Shown piece by piece: positions 30,066-38,905 of a stretch of DNA of 64,000 nucleotides. The position numbers and the translations under genes are program-made. Below the pieces are notes generated by a model. The model was given only the letters and a program-made list of their open reading frames with translations. It searched no databases and was not told where the DNA came from. The first letter of the stretch is position 1. Each line of letters begins with the position of its first letter. The stretch lies in assembly GCA_963783175.1 (NCBI GenBank), contig CAWANG010000008.1:1-64000 (forward strand), written 5' to 3'. The stretch is from Roseiarcus sp963783175 (GTDB lineage: Bacteria > Pseudomonadota > Alphaproteobacteria > Rhizobiales > Beijerinckiaceae).

Positions 30066-30869
30066 TTAGCCGAAGCGGCCAGTGACGTAATCCTGGGTGC
30101 GCTTGTCGCGCGGCGAGGTGAAGACGGCGTTCGTCTCCGCGAATTCGACCATCTCGCCCAGATACATGAAGGCGGTATAATGCGAGACGCGCGCGGCCTG
30201 CTGCATGTTGTGGGTGACGATCGCGATCGTGTAGTCGCCGGACAATTCGTCGATCAGTTCCTCGATCTTCGCGGTCGAGATCGGGTCGAGAGCGGACGCC
30301 GGCTCATCGAACAGGATCACTTCCGGGCTGATCGCCACCGTCCGGGCGATGCACAGGCGCTGCTGCTGGCCGCCGGAGAGGCTGAGGCCGCTGGCGTTCA
30401 ATTTGTCCTTGACCTCGGTCCAGAGCGCGGCGCGGCGCAGCGCCGATTCGACGCGCGCGTCGAGTTCGGCCCTCGGCAGTTTCTCATAAAGGCGTACGCC
30501 AAACGCGATATTCTCGTAGATCGTCATCGGAAACGGCGTCGGCTTCTGGAACACCATGCCGACTCGCGAGCGCAGAAGATTGAGGTCGAGGCCAGGCGAG
30601 AGGATATTTTCTCCGTCAAGCATGACCTCGCCCTCGGCGCGCTGGCCGGGATAGAGGTCGTACATGCGGTTGAGCACCCTGAGCAGCGTCGACTTGCCGC
30701 AGCCGGACGGACCAATGAACGCGGTGACCTGCCCCTCGTACAACGATAGATCGACATCCTTTAGCGCATGCACCTTGCCGTAATAGAAATTGAGGCCGCG
30801 CATGACGACTTTTTCCTTGGTCGCGGCGGCGGGCTTGACTAGCGCCTGGGCGGTGACGTCGTTGCTCAT
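30066..30869 (-). CDS. pstB: Phosphate ABC transporter ATPase PstB
   Basis: ATPase of the high-affinity phosphate importer, 267 residues. Walker A is GPSGCGKST, the signature LSGGQQQRLCIAR and Walker B VILFDEPASALDP; the PstB block ITNMQQAARVS-like IVTHNMQQAARVS is present. It lies between pstA and phoU, all on the minus strand with short gaps. Confidence 0.95.
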   Translation of the reverse strand: MSNDVTAQALVKPAAATKEKVVMRGLNFYYGKVHALKDVDLSLYEGQVTAFIGPSGCGKSTLLRVLNRMYDLYPGQRAEGEVMLDGENILSPGLDLNLLRSRVGMVFQKPTPFPMTIYENIAFGVRLYEKLPRAELDARVESALRRAALWTEVKDKLNASGLSLSGGQQQRLCIARTVAISPEVILFDEPASALDPISTAKIEELIDELSGDYTIAIVTHNMQQAARVSHYTAFMYLGEMVEFAETNAVFTSPRDKRTQDYVTGRFG

Positions 30870-30889
30870 CGCGCAAGACCCTTTTGATC

Positions 30890-31744
30890 CTATTTCTGTT
30901 TGATCGACGCGGAGAGAACGCGCGCCATGACGCTCAGCGCAAGCACCGCGAAGGTAAGGATAAGCGCGCCGGTCCAGGCGAGACTCTGCTGCTCTGCGTA
31001 GGGACTGCGCGCGAACTCGTAAATGATTAGGCGGGCAGGGCCGACATCGGCCCGCGCGGGTCGACCGTGAACAGCGAGTTGCCTAGCGCGGTGAAGATCA
31101 GCGGCGCGGTCTCGCCGGTCATGCGGGCGATCGCAAGCAGAACGCCGGTGATGATGCCCGACGCTACCGCCGCGGTAGGCGACATTGCGGATCACGAGCG
31201 ACCGCGGCATGCCGAGCGCGGAAGCGGCCTCACGCAGGGAGTTGGGCACCAGATTGAGCATGTCCTCGGTGGTCCGCACCATGATCGGCGCGCCGAGCAC
31301 CGCAAGCGCGACGCCGCCCGCGAGAGCGGAGAAATGCCCGACCGTCACGACCAATAACTCATAGATGAACAAGCCGACGATAATCGAGGGCGCGCTCAGC
31401 AGAATGTCGTTGATGAAGCGCACGACCGTTGCGAGCCGCGAGTTGGCCCCGTATTCCGCGAGATAGGTCCCCGCCAGAATGCCGAGCGGCGCGCCGATCG
31501 CCAGACCGATCGCCGTCATGATGATGCTGCCGACGATCGAGTTGAGCAGACCCCCGACAACTCCGGGCGGGGCCGTATTCTTGGTGAAGACATCGAGCGA
31601 CAGTCCACCAAAACCGTTCCACAGCAGCGTGGCCAGGATTATCGCCAGCATCGTCAGGCCGAGGGCCGTCGCCGCGTAGGCGAGGACGGTCCAGACGGCG
31701 TTGCGGGCTCGGCGCCGGGGATAGAGGTTAGCCGCGGCCGTCAT
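30890..31744 (-). CDS. pstA: Phosphate ABC transporter permease PstA, two compensating frameshifts
   Basis: Membrane permease partner of PstC, 284 codons overall. Hydrophobic segments are clear at both ends. The stretch between about 31,170 and 31,035 is out of frame in the long frame. In another frame it reads the expected family sequence, with GIITGVLLAIARMTGETAPL and FTALGNSLF. One shift in each direction restores the frame before LIIYEFARSPY. Its ATG overlaps the pstC stop. As in phoU, the two shifts cancel. Confidence 0.86.
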   Translation of the reverse strand: MTAAANLYPRRRARNAVWTVLAYAATALGLTMLAIILATLLWNGFGGLSLDVFTKNTAPPGVVGGLLNSIVGSIIMTAIGLAIGAPLGILAGTYLAEYGANSRLATVVRFINDILLSAPSIIVGLFIYELLVVTVGHFSALAGGVALAVLGAPIMVRTTEDMLNLVPNSLREAASALGMPRSLVIRNVAYRGGSVGHHHRRSACDRPHDRRDRAADLHRARQLAVHGRPARADVGPARLIIYEFARSPYAEQQSLAWTGALILTFAVLALSVMARVLSASIKQK

Positions 31745-32730
31745 GCCTTCAACTCCAGGCGCGCGAGCATGAAGCGTGCGGCGGCGAGAACCAGGAACGT
31801 GATGACGAACAGAATGAATCCGAGCGCGAGCAGGGACGACGTGAACAATCCAGGATCCGCGTCGGCGAACTGGTTTGCGATCATCGCCGAGATGGTCGTG
31901 CCCTGGGCGAGGATCGAGGTCTGAATCTTGGTGGCGTTGCCGACGACGAAGGTGACCGCCATCGTCTCGCCCAGCGCACGGCCGAGCGCGAGCATGACGC
32001 CGCCGATGACGCCGACGCGCGTATAAGGGATCACGATATTGCCAATAACCTCGAAGGTCGTCGCGCCGACCCCATAGGCGGCCTCCTTCAGCACCGTCGG
32101 AACCGTATCGAAAACGTCCCGCGACACCGCGGTGATGAAAGGCAGAATCATCAGCGCGAGCACGAGTCCCGCGGTCAGCACCCCATAGCCGAGCGGCGGC
32201 CCCTGAAACAGGTAGCCGATAATTGGCACATTACCGAGGGTGTTGATGAGGAAGGGTTGGATATACGCCTGCATCACCGGGCGGAAATAATAGACGCCCC
32301 AGATGCCGTAGATGATCGAAGGAATTCCCGCTAGGAGCTCGATCGCGACGCCGATGGGCCGACGCAGCGGCAACCAGCAGAGCTCGGTGAGGAAGACCGC
32401 GATTCCGAGGCCGACCGGAACCGCAATCAGCATGGCGATCACGGACGTGACCAGAGTGCCGTAAATCGCCGTCGCCGCGCCGAATTTCTCCTTCGGCGGA
32501 CTCCAGGCGTCGGAGAACAGAAAGCCAAAGTCGAATTCGTGGAATGCCGGCCAGCCGCCAATGAACAGCGAGATTACCACCCCGAGCAGAAGCGCCAGAA
32601 CAAGGACCGCCGCGCCGAGCGCAAACAGGCGGAAGCCGGTGTCGGAGAATTTCAGCCGCCCCAGGGCGCGTGCGCGGTCCATCGACGAGCTGCGGACGGC
32701 GCTATGGGTTTGGAGCGTGGTTGCGGTCAT
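31741..32730 (-). CDS. pstC: Phosphate ABC transporter permease PstC
   Basis: Permease of 329 residues with about six transmembrane segments; family blocks are PSIIYGIWGVYYFRP and RALGETMAVTFVVGNA. The frame is intact. It lies between pstS and pstA and is coupled to pstA by a four-base overlap. Confidence 0.94.
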   Translation of the reverse strand: MTATTLQTHSAVRSSSMDRARALGRLKFSDTGFRLFALGAAVLVLALLLGVVISLFIGGWPAFHEFDFGFLFSDAWSPPKEKFGAATAIYGTLVTSVIAMLIAVPVGLGIAVFLTELCWLPLRRPIGVAIELLAGIPSIIYGIWGVYYFRPVMQAYIQPFLINTLGNVPIIGYLFQGPPLGYGVLTAGLVLALMILPFITAVSRDVFDTVPTVLKEAAYGVGATTFEVIGNIVIPYTRVGVIGGVMLALGRALGETMAVTFVVGNATKIQTSILAQGTTISAMIANQFADADPGLFTSSLLALGFILFVITFLVLAAARFMLARLELKA

Positions 32731-32769
32731 CGTTGATTTCAGCTTTGCGGTTTGCGCCGAATGGCGATC

Positions 32770-32798
32770 GGCGGCGCGGCAGAATCGCCAGCGCCGCC
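32770..32798 (-). promoter_or_regulatory. Stem-loop between pstS and pstC
   Basis: A perfect 8-bp inverted repeat, GGCGGCGC and GCGCCGCC, separated by 13 bases, lies in the 75-bp pstS-pstC gap. There is no T-tract. In many pst operons such a hairpin protects or attenuates the transcript so that PstS is made in excess of the permeases; that role is inferred here. Confidence 0.5.
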
Positions 32799-32805
32799 TG
32801 CCGTG

Positions 32806-33816
32806 TCATTTCTGCTGGACGTCCTTATCCCACATCGCCTCGACCAGCTTGACAACGTTGTCGGGCATCGGAATGTAGTCGAGATCCTGCGCCATCTTGC
32901 CGCCCTTCTCGTAAGCCCATTTGAAGAACTGCAGCGCGTCGTTCGACGCGGCGACATTGACCGGCTTCTTGTACATCAGGATGAACGTCGCGGCGGTCAT
33001 CGGCCACGACTGGTCGCCGGGTTGGTTGGCCAGGATTTGATAGAAACCGGGCACGCTCCAGTCTGCGTTGGCGGCCGCCGCCTGGAAGGCGTCCATTGTC
33101 GGCTGGACCGTCTTCCCCGCCTTGTTGATCATGCTGGTGTAGGTCAGCTTATTCTGCTCCGCGTAGGCGAATTCGACGTAGCCGATGGCGCCAGGAGTCG
33201 TGGCGACGTTGTTCGCGACGCCGTCATTGCCCTTGGCCCCAATGCCCGACGGCCATTCGACGGTGGTCGCCTTGCCGATGCTTGAATCCCACTCGGGCGA
33301 CACCGCGGACAGGTAGTAGGTGAAGTTGAAGGTGGTGCCAGAGCCGTCAGCGCGATGGATGTTGGCGATGGCGAGATCGGGCAGATTGAGATTCGGATTG
33401 AGCTTCTTGATCGCCGGATCGTTCCAATTGGTGATCTTGCCCATATAGATCTGGGCGACGGTTGGACCGTCGAGCACGAGCGCGCCGGGCTTCACACCGG
33501 GGATGTTGACGACCATCACGATGCCGCCCATCACCATCGGCCACTGGGCGAGGCCGTCCTTGTCGAGGTCCTTGGCCTCCAGTGGCGCGTCCGTCGCGCC
33601 GAAAGTGACCGTCTTGGCCCGAATTTGCTTGATGCCGGCGCCCGAGCCGATCGACTGATAGTTGAGACCGTTGTTGGTCTCCTTCTTATAGGAGTCGGCC
33701 CACTTGGCGTAGATCGGAAACGGAAAGGTCGCGCCGGCTCCGGAAATATCGGCAGCGAAGGCGACGCCTACGGCGCCGACCAGCGCCGCAGCCGCAATCA
33801 GGGATTTGAAGAACAT
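32806..33816 (-). CDS. pstS: Periplasmic phosphate-binding protein PstS
   Basis: Binds phosphate for PstCAB. The 336-residue product starts at the ATG at 33816 (frame open further upstream) with a signal peptide ending VAFA. The mature start ISGAGATFPFPIYAKW, IGSGAGIKQI, FGATDAPL and HRADGSGTTFNFTYYL are the phosphate-binding loops. A purine-rich GGAGAGG site precedes it. First gene of the pst-pho operon. Confidence 0.95.
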   Translation of the reverse strand: MFFKSLIAAAALVGAVGVAFAADISGAGATFPFPIYAKWADSYKKETNNGLNYQSIGSGAGIKQIRAKTVTFGATDAPLEAKDLDKDGLAQWPMVMGGIVMVVNIPGVKPGALVLDGPTVAQIYMGKITNWNDPAIKKLNPNLNLPDLAIANIHRADGSGTTFNFTYYLSAVSPEWDSSIGKATTVEWPSGIGAKGNDGVANNVATTPGAIGYVEFAYAEQNKLTYTSMINKAGKTVQPTMDAFQAAAANADWSVPGFYQILANQPGDQSWPMTAATFILMYKKPVNVAASNDALQFFKWAYEKGGKMAQDLDYIPMPDNVVKLVEAMWDKDVQQK

Positions 33817-33921
33817 GGAGGCCTCTCCAGCCAAAATTGACAGGGTGAAACGCGGATTTGAGCCCGCGCGCCGGCGCCTCGGATGAGGCCGCGTTAGAGT
33901 CATAACGCGCAATCGGCAGGC

Positions 33922-33957
33922 TTATATGACGCCAAAAAGAATGTTCTGTGACGCTAA
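33922..33957 (-). promoter_or_regulatory. Candidate PhoB-binding region (Pho box) upstream of pstS
   Basis: Two GCGTCA cores on the pstS strand lie exactly 22 bp apart with an AT-rich spacer. PhoB binds 11-bp units whose core is (C/T)TGTCA, so a 22-bp period is two units. The match is to the GTCA core, not the whole consensus. It sits about 105-140 bp upstream of the pstS start, a normal distance. Inference from spacing and position. Confidence 0.35.
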
Positions 33958-34045
33958 CACTCTATGATAAATAACAACAATCTCGACCTGATTTTCGGCG
34001 GCAGCGGCGCGGCGACGGGTGAAGGCGTAGGCTTGCTGGAAAATG

Positions 34046-35425
34046 GGGTTGGGATGCACCCTGCCTAAATCGCAACAGGAAAGCGGGCTTTCGGTTGGCG
34101 CCGGGGGCCCCAGGGAGCATCCCAATGCAAAGATTATCCGCGCCCGAGCGCACGCGCGAGGAGCTTCGCGCCTTGATGAACGGAGACTTGGGGACGGCGG
34201 CCGGACGGGGCGATCTGGTCCGCCTGGCGCTGCGGCTGATTGTCGAAGAAACGCTGGAGGGCGAGGTCAGCGACGCCGTCGGCCGCGAGCGCTACGAACG
34301 TGGCGAGGGCGAAAAGCCCGGCTACCGCAACGGGTATCGGACGGGCAAGGTGAAGACGGCAGAGGGCGCAGTCGAATACGCCGCGCCGCAGGTTCGCGAC
34401 ACGCCCGAGCCGTTCATCTCGAGCGTGCGCGCGGCGTTGGCGGGACGCACGAGGGAACTCGAGCGGCTGGCGGTGGAGCTCTACGCGCGCGGTTTGTCGA
34501 CGCGCGACATCGAGGATGCGTTCACCGACGAGACGGGCAGACGGCTTCTGTCGCGGGCGGCGGTGAGCGAGATCACCGAGCGTCTGTGGGCCGAATACGA
34601 GGATTTCTGCAAGCGCGATCTTTCGGAGCACGCCGTCGTCTACCTGTTCGTCGACGGAATCGCCGAGCGGCTTCGGCCAGGCCAGCGGCGTGAGGCTGTG
34701 CTGGCTGCCTGGGGCGTCGGCGAGGACGGACGCAAGGTCCTGCTTGGGTTGATGGCGGGCTCCAAGGAGGACGTCGAGACGGTGCGCGCGTTCTTCCAGG
34801 ACCTGCGCGCCCGCGGGCTCGGCGATCCGCTGCTGATCGTTTCCGATGGGGCGCCTGGGATCATCCGGGCAATTGAGGAATGCTTTCCGCGCTCGGCGCG
34901 CCAGCGCTGCCTGGCGCACCGGATGCGCAACCTCGCGGCCAAGGTCCCCACCGACCTGTGGCCGGAGTTCAAGACGCGGGTCGCCGCCTGCTATCAGGCG
35001 CCCTCGCGGGCGATCGCGCGCCAACTGGCGGCGGGCATCCGCGCCGACTACGCCGATGTCCTTCCGAGCGCGTTCACCTGTTTTGACGACGACTTCGGGG
35101 CCTGCATCGCCCACCTGCGCCTGCCGGTCACGCATCGGCGCTTCGCCAGGACGACCAACCTGCTCGAACGGCTGTTCGTCGAGGAACGGCGAAGGCTCAA
35201 AATCATCCCCAACGGCTTCGGCGAAAAGCCGGTGCTCAAACTCATGTTCGGCGCGCTCATCCGCGCTGCAGAGCGCTGGCGCGGCCTGCGCTTCACCGAG
35301 TTCGAGCTGCGCCAGATCGCCGCCGTCAGAAAGGAACTCGACCAGGAATACGAGGACTCGATCACGCCGCTGGCAAGGTCATCCCAGCCCCGCGTTTCCA
35401 GCAAATCCGCGCCTTGACCCAACCC
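34046..35425 (+). mobile_element. IS256-family insertion sequence
   Basis: An element with one transposase gene lies between pstS and the exopolysaccharide genes. Outside the gene I find the inverted pair GGGTTGGG (34046-34053) and CCCAACCC (35418-35425), taken as the outer ends; beyond these 8 bases the ends diverge. I cannot find a matching 8-9 bp target duplication, so the boundaries are approximate or the flanks have recombined. It sits at the junction of backbone and island. Confidence 0.65.
34125..35417 (+). CDS. IS256-family transposase
   Basis: Mutator-type DDE transposase of 430 residues. Catalytic Asp in YLFVDGIAERL, second Asp in LLIVSDGAPGI, the C/H pair in QRCLAHRMRNL, and the Glu in TNLLERLFVEERRR are all present. 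The ATG at 34125 has a GGGAG site; the frame is open 30 bases further upstream. The gene is uninterrupted, so the element could be active. Confidence 0.9.
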   Translation: MQRLSAPERTREELRALMNGDLGTAAGRGDLVRLALRLIVEETLEGEVSDAVGRERYERGEGEKPGYRNGYRTGKVKTAEGAVEYAAPQVRDTPEPFISSVRAALAGRTRELERLAVELYARGLSTRDIEDAFTDETGRRLLSRAAVSEITERLWAEYEDFCKRDLSEHAVVYLFVDGIAERLRPGQRREAVLAAWGVGEDGRKVLLGLMAGSKEDVETVRAFFQDLRARGLGDPLLIVSDGAPGIIRAIEECFPRSARQRCLAHRMRNLAAKVPTDLWPEFKTRVAACYQAPSRAIARQLAAGIRADYADVLPSAFTCFDDDFGACIAHLRLPVTHRRFARTTNLLERLFVEERRRLKIIPNGFGEKPVLKLMFGALIRAAERWRGLRFTEFELRQIAAVRKELDQEYEDSITPLARSSQPRVSSKSAP

Positions 35426-35862
35426 TTAGGTGAGGGGCGAAACGGTGACCAGAGGAATTCGCCGACCTAAAGTGGTAGTTCTTCCTTTCTTTCGAATGAG
35501 GCGAAGGCGCGCTCGGGTTTGTCGAGAGTTCCGGCGCGCCGCTACCTTAGATCCGTTTCGGGGTGCCCTGCTAATCCCACCTGGCTCCTACGGTGGAAAG
35601 AGTACGTACTCCGTTGAGCCAACGTCGACACGTTGTGTCCGTCCGATCATTGCGAAGGCCGAGGCATCGGTCTTTGTACGTAGCGAAAACGATAGTTTGC
35701 CAAATTCCTCGACCCAGATTAGTTTGATCCTTCAAGCCTGATAAAGCGACTACTGTTCAACAAGATCCTCGAAATATTTCATGATGGGCGAAGCGTCTTC
35801 ACCCAAATGGCGGTAGCTTGGCCGAAGGATAAGCCCGTCCGGGGTAAGAGAAGAGGCGACGC
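35426..35862 (+). other. Leader region of the exopolysaccharide island
   Basis: 437 bp between the IS256 element and the NusG-like gene, clearly lower in GC than the backbone. The short open frame from 35430 has no protein-like features. I cannot assign a promoter with confidence. The ops-like motif at 35809 lies in its last 60 bases. Confidence 0.4.
35809..35820 (+). promoter_or_regulatory. ops-like pause/recruitment motif
   Basis: GGCGGTAGCTTG matches the enterobacterial ops element (GGCGGTAGCGTG) at 11 of 12 positions. It keeps the G-10, Y-1 and G+1 bases of the consensus pause. It lies 42 bp upstream of an RfaH/NusG-like gene, the expected place for a recruitment site. The 8-base core also occurs by chance elsewhere in this window, so position is the main support. 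Confidence 0.4.
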
Positions 35863-36411
35863 GTGAAGAGCTTGGAGGGGGAAGATTTGTCTTCTAGCCT
35901 AGAATTAGGACCAGAAGAGCGTTGGTTCGTCGCGCGAGTCCTCCCTCACCAGGAGAACCGGGCGCAATTCAATCTCCATCGGTTGGGCTTCCGAAGTTTC
36001 GTTCCCAGGCTGCGGCGCACCATTCGACACGCACGCAGGTTGCAGGACACCCTGCAGCCCCTTTTTCCCAGTTATATCTTCATCGTCATCGATCTCTCCA
36101 AACATCGCTGGCGGAGCATCAATGGAACGTTTGGCGTCGCCTCATTGATCATGGGTGTCGAGCAGCCCTTACCGGTGCCGCGCGGTGTGGTTGAGGCGTT
36201 GGTTGCCTCATGTGAAAGCTGTGGGGCCGTTCGCTTTGATGACAGTCTCGAGATCGGCCAGAAAGTGCGCATATTATCGGGACCATTCGCGGAGACCCTT
36301 TGTCGTCTCGCGCGCCTGGACGACGGTGGGCGCGTTCGCGTCCTAATCGAAATCATGGGTACGGAAGTAGCGGCCCAACTTGACCGTTCCGCAATCGCCC
36401 CGGCAGCTTAA
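35863..36411 (+). CDS. NusG/RfaH-family transcription antiterminator
   Basis: A 182-residue NusG-like protein. The NGN domain (about residues 20-125) begins WFVARVLPHQENRAQFNL and includes PLFPSYIFIVID and the INGTFGVASLI segment. A KOW-type domain (about 130-180) has KVRILSGPFAE. Specialised paralogues of this size (RfaH, UpxY, LoaP types) head long polysaccharide operons and suppress pausing and Rho termination. As first gene of the island it probably serves the downstream genes. Intact. The GTG start is the first of the frame; AAGAGAAGAGG precedes it. Confidence 0.82.
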   Translation: MKSLEGEDLSSSLELGPEERWFVARVLPHQENRAQFNLHRLGFRSFVPRLRRTIRHARRLQDTLQPLFPSYIFIVIDLSKHRWRSINGTFGVASLIMGVEQPLPVPRGVVEALVASCESCGAVRFDDSLEIGQKVRILSGPFAETLCRLARLDDGGRVRVLIEIMGTEVAAQLDRSAIAPAA

Positions 36412-36603
36412 GGAACTGAATTACACCCAGACGCGATTCGGCAATCCCGACACCGGCGTTTATGAGTTTAGGTCCGACTTAGCATTGGATTGTCGCAGAA
36501 GGTTGTTTTCGAATGGTACTCTTCCGAGGAGTCCGCTCGCGACCGGAGTCTGCCAGCCTGCGACCCGGATCGACATGAATAAGTCGCTGATTTGACACTC
36601 GTC

Positions 36604-38905
36604 ATGCAGAACAAGGATTCAGCAGCTCCAATCGAGTACATTGAAGATATGGGCGGTGCCCAGGCTCCGTCGATAGATCTTTGCTATCCTCGCGGCGTAC
36701 TGCGGCGTTGGAAGCTCGTCGCTGCGATAACGCTGTCTGCGTTGATTGCAACATACGGCGTGGTAAAGCTGCTCGTGCCGTCACGATATAAATCAACGGT
36801 CGAGATACTCGTCTACGATCCGCAACAACAAATCGACGCGACGGTCCAGAAACCGATCTCCCCCTTCGTAGACGCCCTCGGTAACGACGCGATGAACACC
36901 GAAATCAATATCCTCAAGTCGAAATCAGTCGCGTTACGCGTCGCCAGTGAGCTTGGCCTCGACACGGACCCGGAGTTCCAATCCCACGGACCTTCGAATC
37001 GGAGCCTTGCGAAACGGCTTGGAATTGTCGAAACGGCTTGGAATCCCGGATCTGGCAGAACGGCTTGGAATTGCGGATTTGGCGGAACGGCTTGGTTTCG
37101 CCGGCTTGGGCCGAGCCTCTGACAACAGTGCAGCAAACCATTGGCGGTACGGAGGAAAAAGCCGAAAAGCTGGACCGGGCAGCAGATGCGTTGATTAAGA
37201 GACTGGATATTTGGCAAGACTCCTACATCATATTTGTTTCTGCTACATCGCGGGACCCGGTCAAGGCGCAACGCCTGGCGTCGACTATCGCGAATGATTA
37301 TTTGGCGAGCCAGCGGGAAGCGCGGCAAGAAGCGCTGGAGCACGTGGCGACTTGGCTGAAGGGCCGCGTCGACAATCTGCAGTCTCGGGTGTTGGAAACC
37401 GAGGCCTCAATAGAGAAATTGAAGGTTGAAAGCGGCATCCGTGACACGCGAAATCCGATAATGTCAGAGAGCAGCAGATTGGCGACCTCAATACCCAGCT
37501 CATGACCGCCCGCGAAGAGGTCAACGACAAACGTGCCCGCCTCGAACAGGCGCGTCACGTGATCGACACCAATGGCGATATCGACGAGTATCCCTGAGCT
37601 AACCGCTTCCGCTACGCTCTCCGAGCTACGTCGAAAACAGATGGAATTGAATTGGAGCGCTCGCGGAGCTGCAAAATAAGGTGGGTGAGCGTAACCCCCA
37701 GGTTATCTCTATTCGAGCGGCAGCTGGCCACCGTCAACAAGCAGATAGACGCCGAGGCGGAGCACATCCTTGGCAATATGAAAAACGCTTACGATATCGC
37801 CGTGCGGCGGGAGCAATCGCTAGAGGCGAACCTCCAGAGCCTCACCGCAAATCTTAATTCGGAAACCTACGTCAAGTTGCAGCAGCTCCGACGCGTGGCC
37901 GACGCAGACCGCAAAGTTTACGAGAGCTATCTCTCTCAGTACAACGATATCGCCGAGCGGCGCGAACTGCAGGACGCAAGCGCACGGATCATTTCACCGG
38001 CTACGCTTCCGAGGTCGCCCAGCTCAAGTCGCATCAAGTTTTATGCACTTGGCGGGATAGCGGGTCTTGCCGGCGGTTTGCTGCTCGCCTTCCTGCTGGA
38101 ATATTTTCGACCCGGTGTCAAGACTAGTACCGAGATCGAGCAATCCTTCGGCCTACCGGTCGTGGGGAATATTCCTTTGGTGCGGCGGCCGGAAAACCCG
38201 CGGCGCTTCTTATGATCGACCACTAGACAGAATGGTCAATGAACCTCTCTCGCACTTAAGCGAGGCGGTGCATGCAATGCGGATCAGCCTTGAGCTTTCG
38301 AGCGCCAATCCGAAGGTCATTTTAATTACCTCGGCGCTACCCGCCGAAGGCAAATCGACCGCCGCAATGTTGCTCGCTGCTTCCAGCGCCAGCTCAGGCA
38401 AGAGAACCATATTGCTCGACTGCGACTTGCGCCTGCGCTCGGTCTCAGAAGCACTCGGAAACAAGCACCAGCCAGGCTTGTCCGAGTTACTCCGCGGCAC
38501 AGCCAAACTCACGGATGTAATCACCCAAGACCCGGTAACGAAGATTTATGTGCTTCCCGCCGGATCCATGGCGCCAAATGCGGCCGACTTGCTGATGTCT
38601 CAGGAGATGCTGGATCTCATCGCCATTCTGCGGGGCGAGTTCGACTATATCGTGATGGATGCTCCGCCTTTGCTGCCGGTCGTGGATGCGCTCGCCCTCG
38701 CGACCGCCGCAGACAAGATTTTGGTGATCGTCGAGTGGTGCGAGACGTCGCGTGCCAGCATCCACGAAGCTTTCAGGGTTTTGGGTCCGGAGGTGAATCG
38801 CGTCGCCGGCATCGTCCTCAACAAGGTCGATTTCAATCAGCTCCCGGGGTATCGGCGACCGGCTATCACTATCGCTCAGTCGCCAAGTACTTCGGCAACG
38901 CATGA
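36604..38905 (+). pseudogene. GumC/ExoP-type polysaccharide co-polymerase with BY-kinase domain, many frameshifts
   Basis: Chain-length determinant fused to a tyrosine autokinase. The Wzz part has a first membrane segment (VAAITLSALIATYG), a coiled-coil periplasmic region and a second membrane segment (FYALGGIAGLAGGLLLAFLLE) near 38,040-38,110. The kinase part has Walker A PAEGKST, Walker A' ILLDCDLR and Walker B YIVMDAPP. It ends in a Tyr-rich tail (ATGYHYRSVAKYFGNA) in a shifted frame with stop at 38903. I can trace the protein through at least eight frame changes, most of them +1. One of these falls in a 27-bp tandem repeat, one is a two-base AG duplication near 37,468 and one an extra T near 37,592. 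As written it makes no full product. Confidence 0.8.
37011..37111 (+). repeat. Imperfect tandem repeat, 27-bp unit, inside the co-polymerase gene
   Basis: Four successive units begin GAAACGGCTTGG or GAACGGCTTGG: 37011-37029 (19 bp, truncated), 37030-37057 (28), 37058-37084 (27) and 37085-37111 (27). In one frame they encode repeats of ERLGIADLA type. The odd lengths of the first two units throw the frame. Confidence 0.75.

Noticed and set aside
31160..31171. GGCGGTAGCGTC on the minus strand, an even closer-looking ops match
   Set aside because: It lies inside the pstA coding sequence, far from any leader; taken as chance. It does weaken the weight of motif identity alone for the site at 35809.
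35430..35741. 103-codon frame in the island leader as a gene
   Set aside because: No ribosome site, no recognisable domain, irregular composition; it begins at the IS256 edge.
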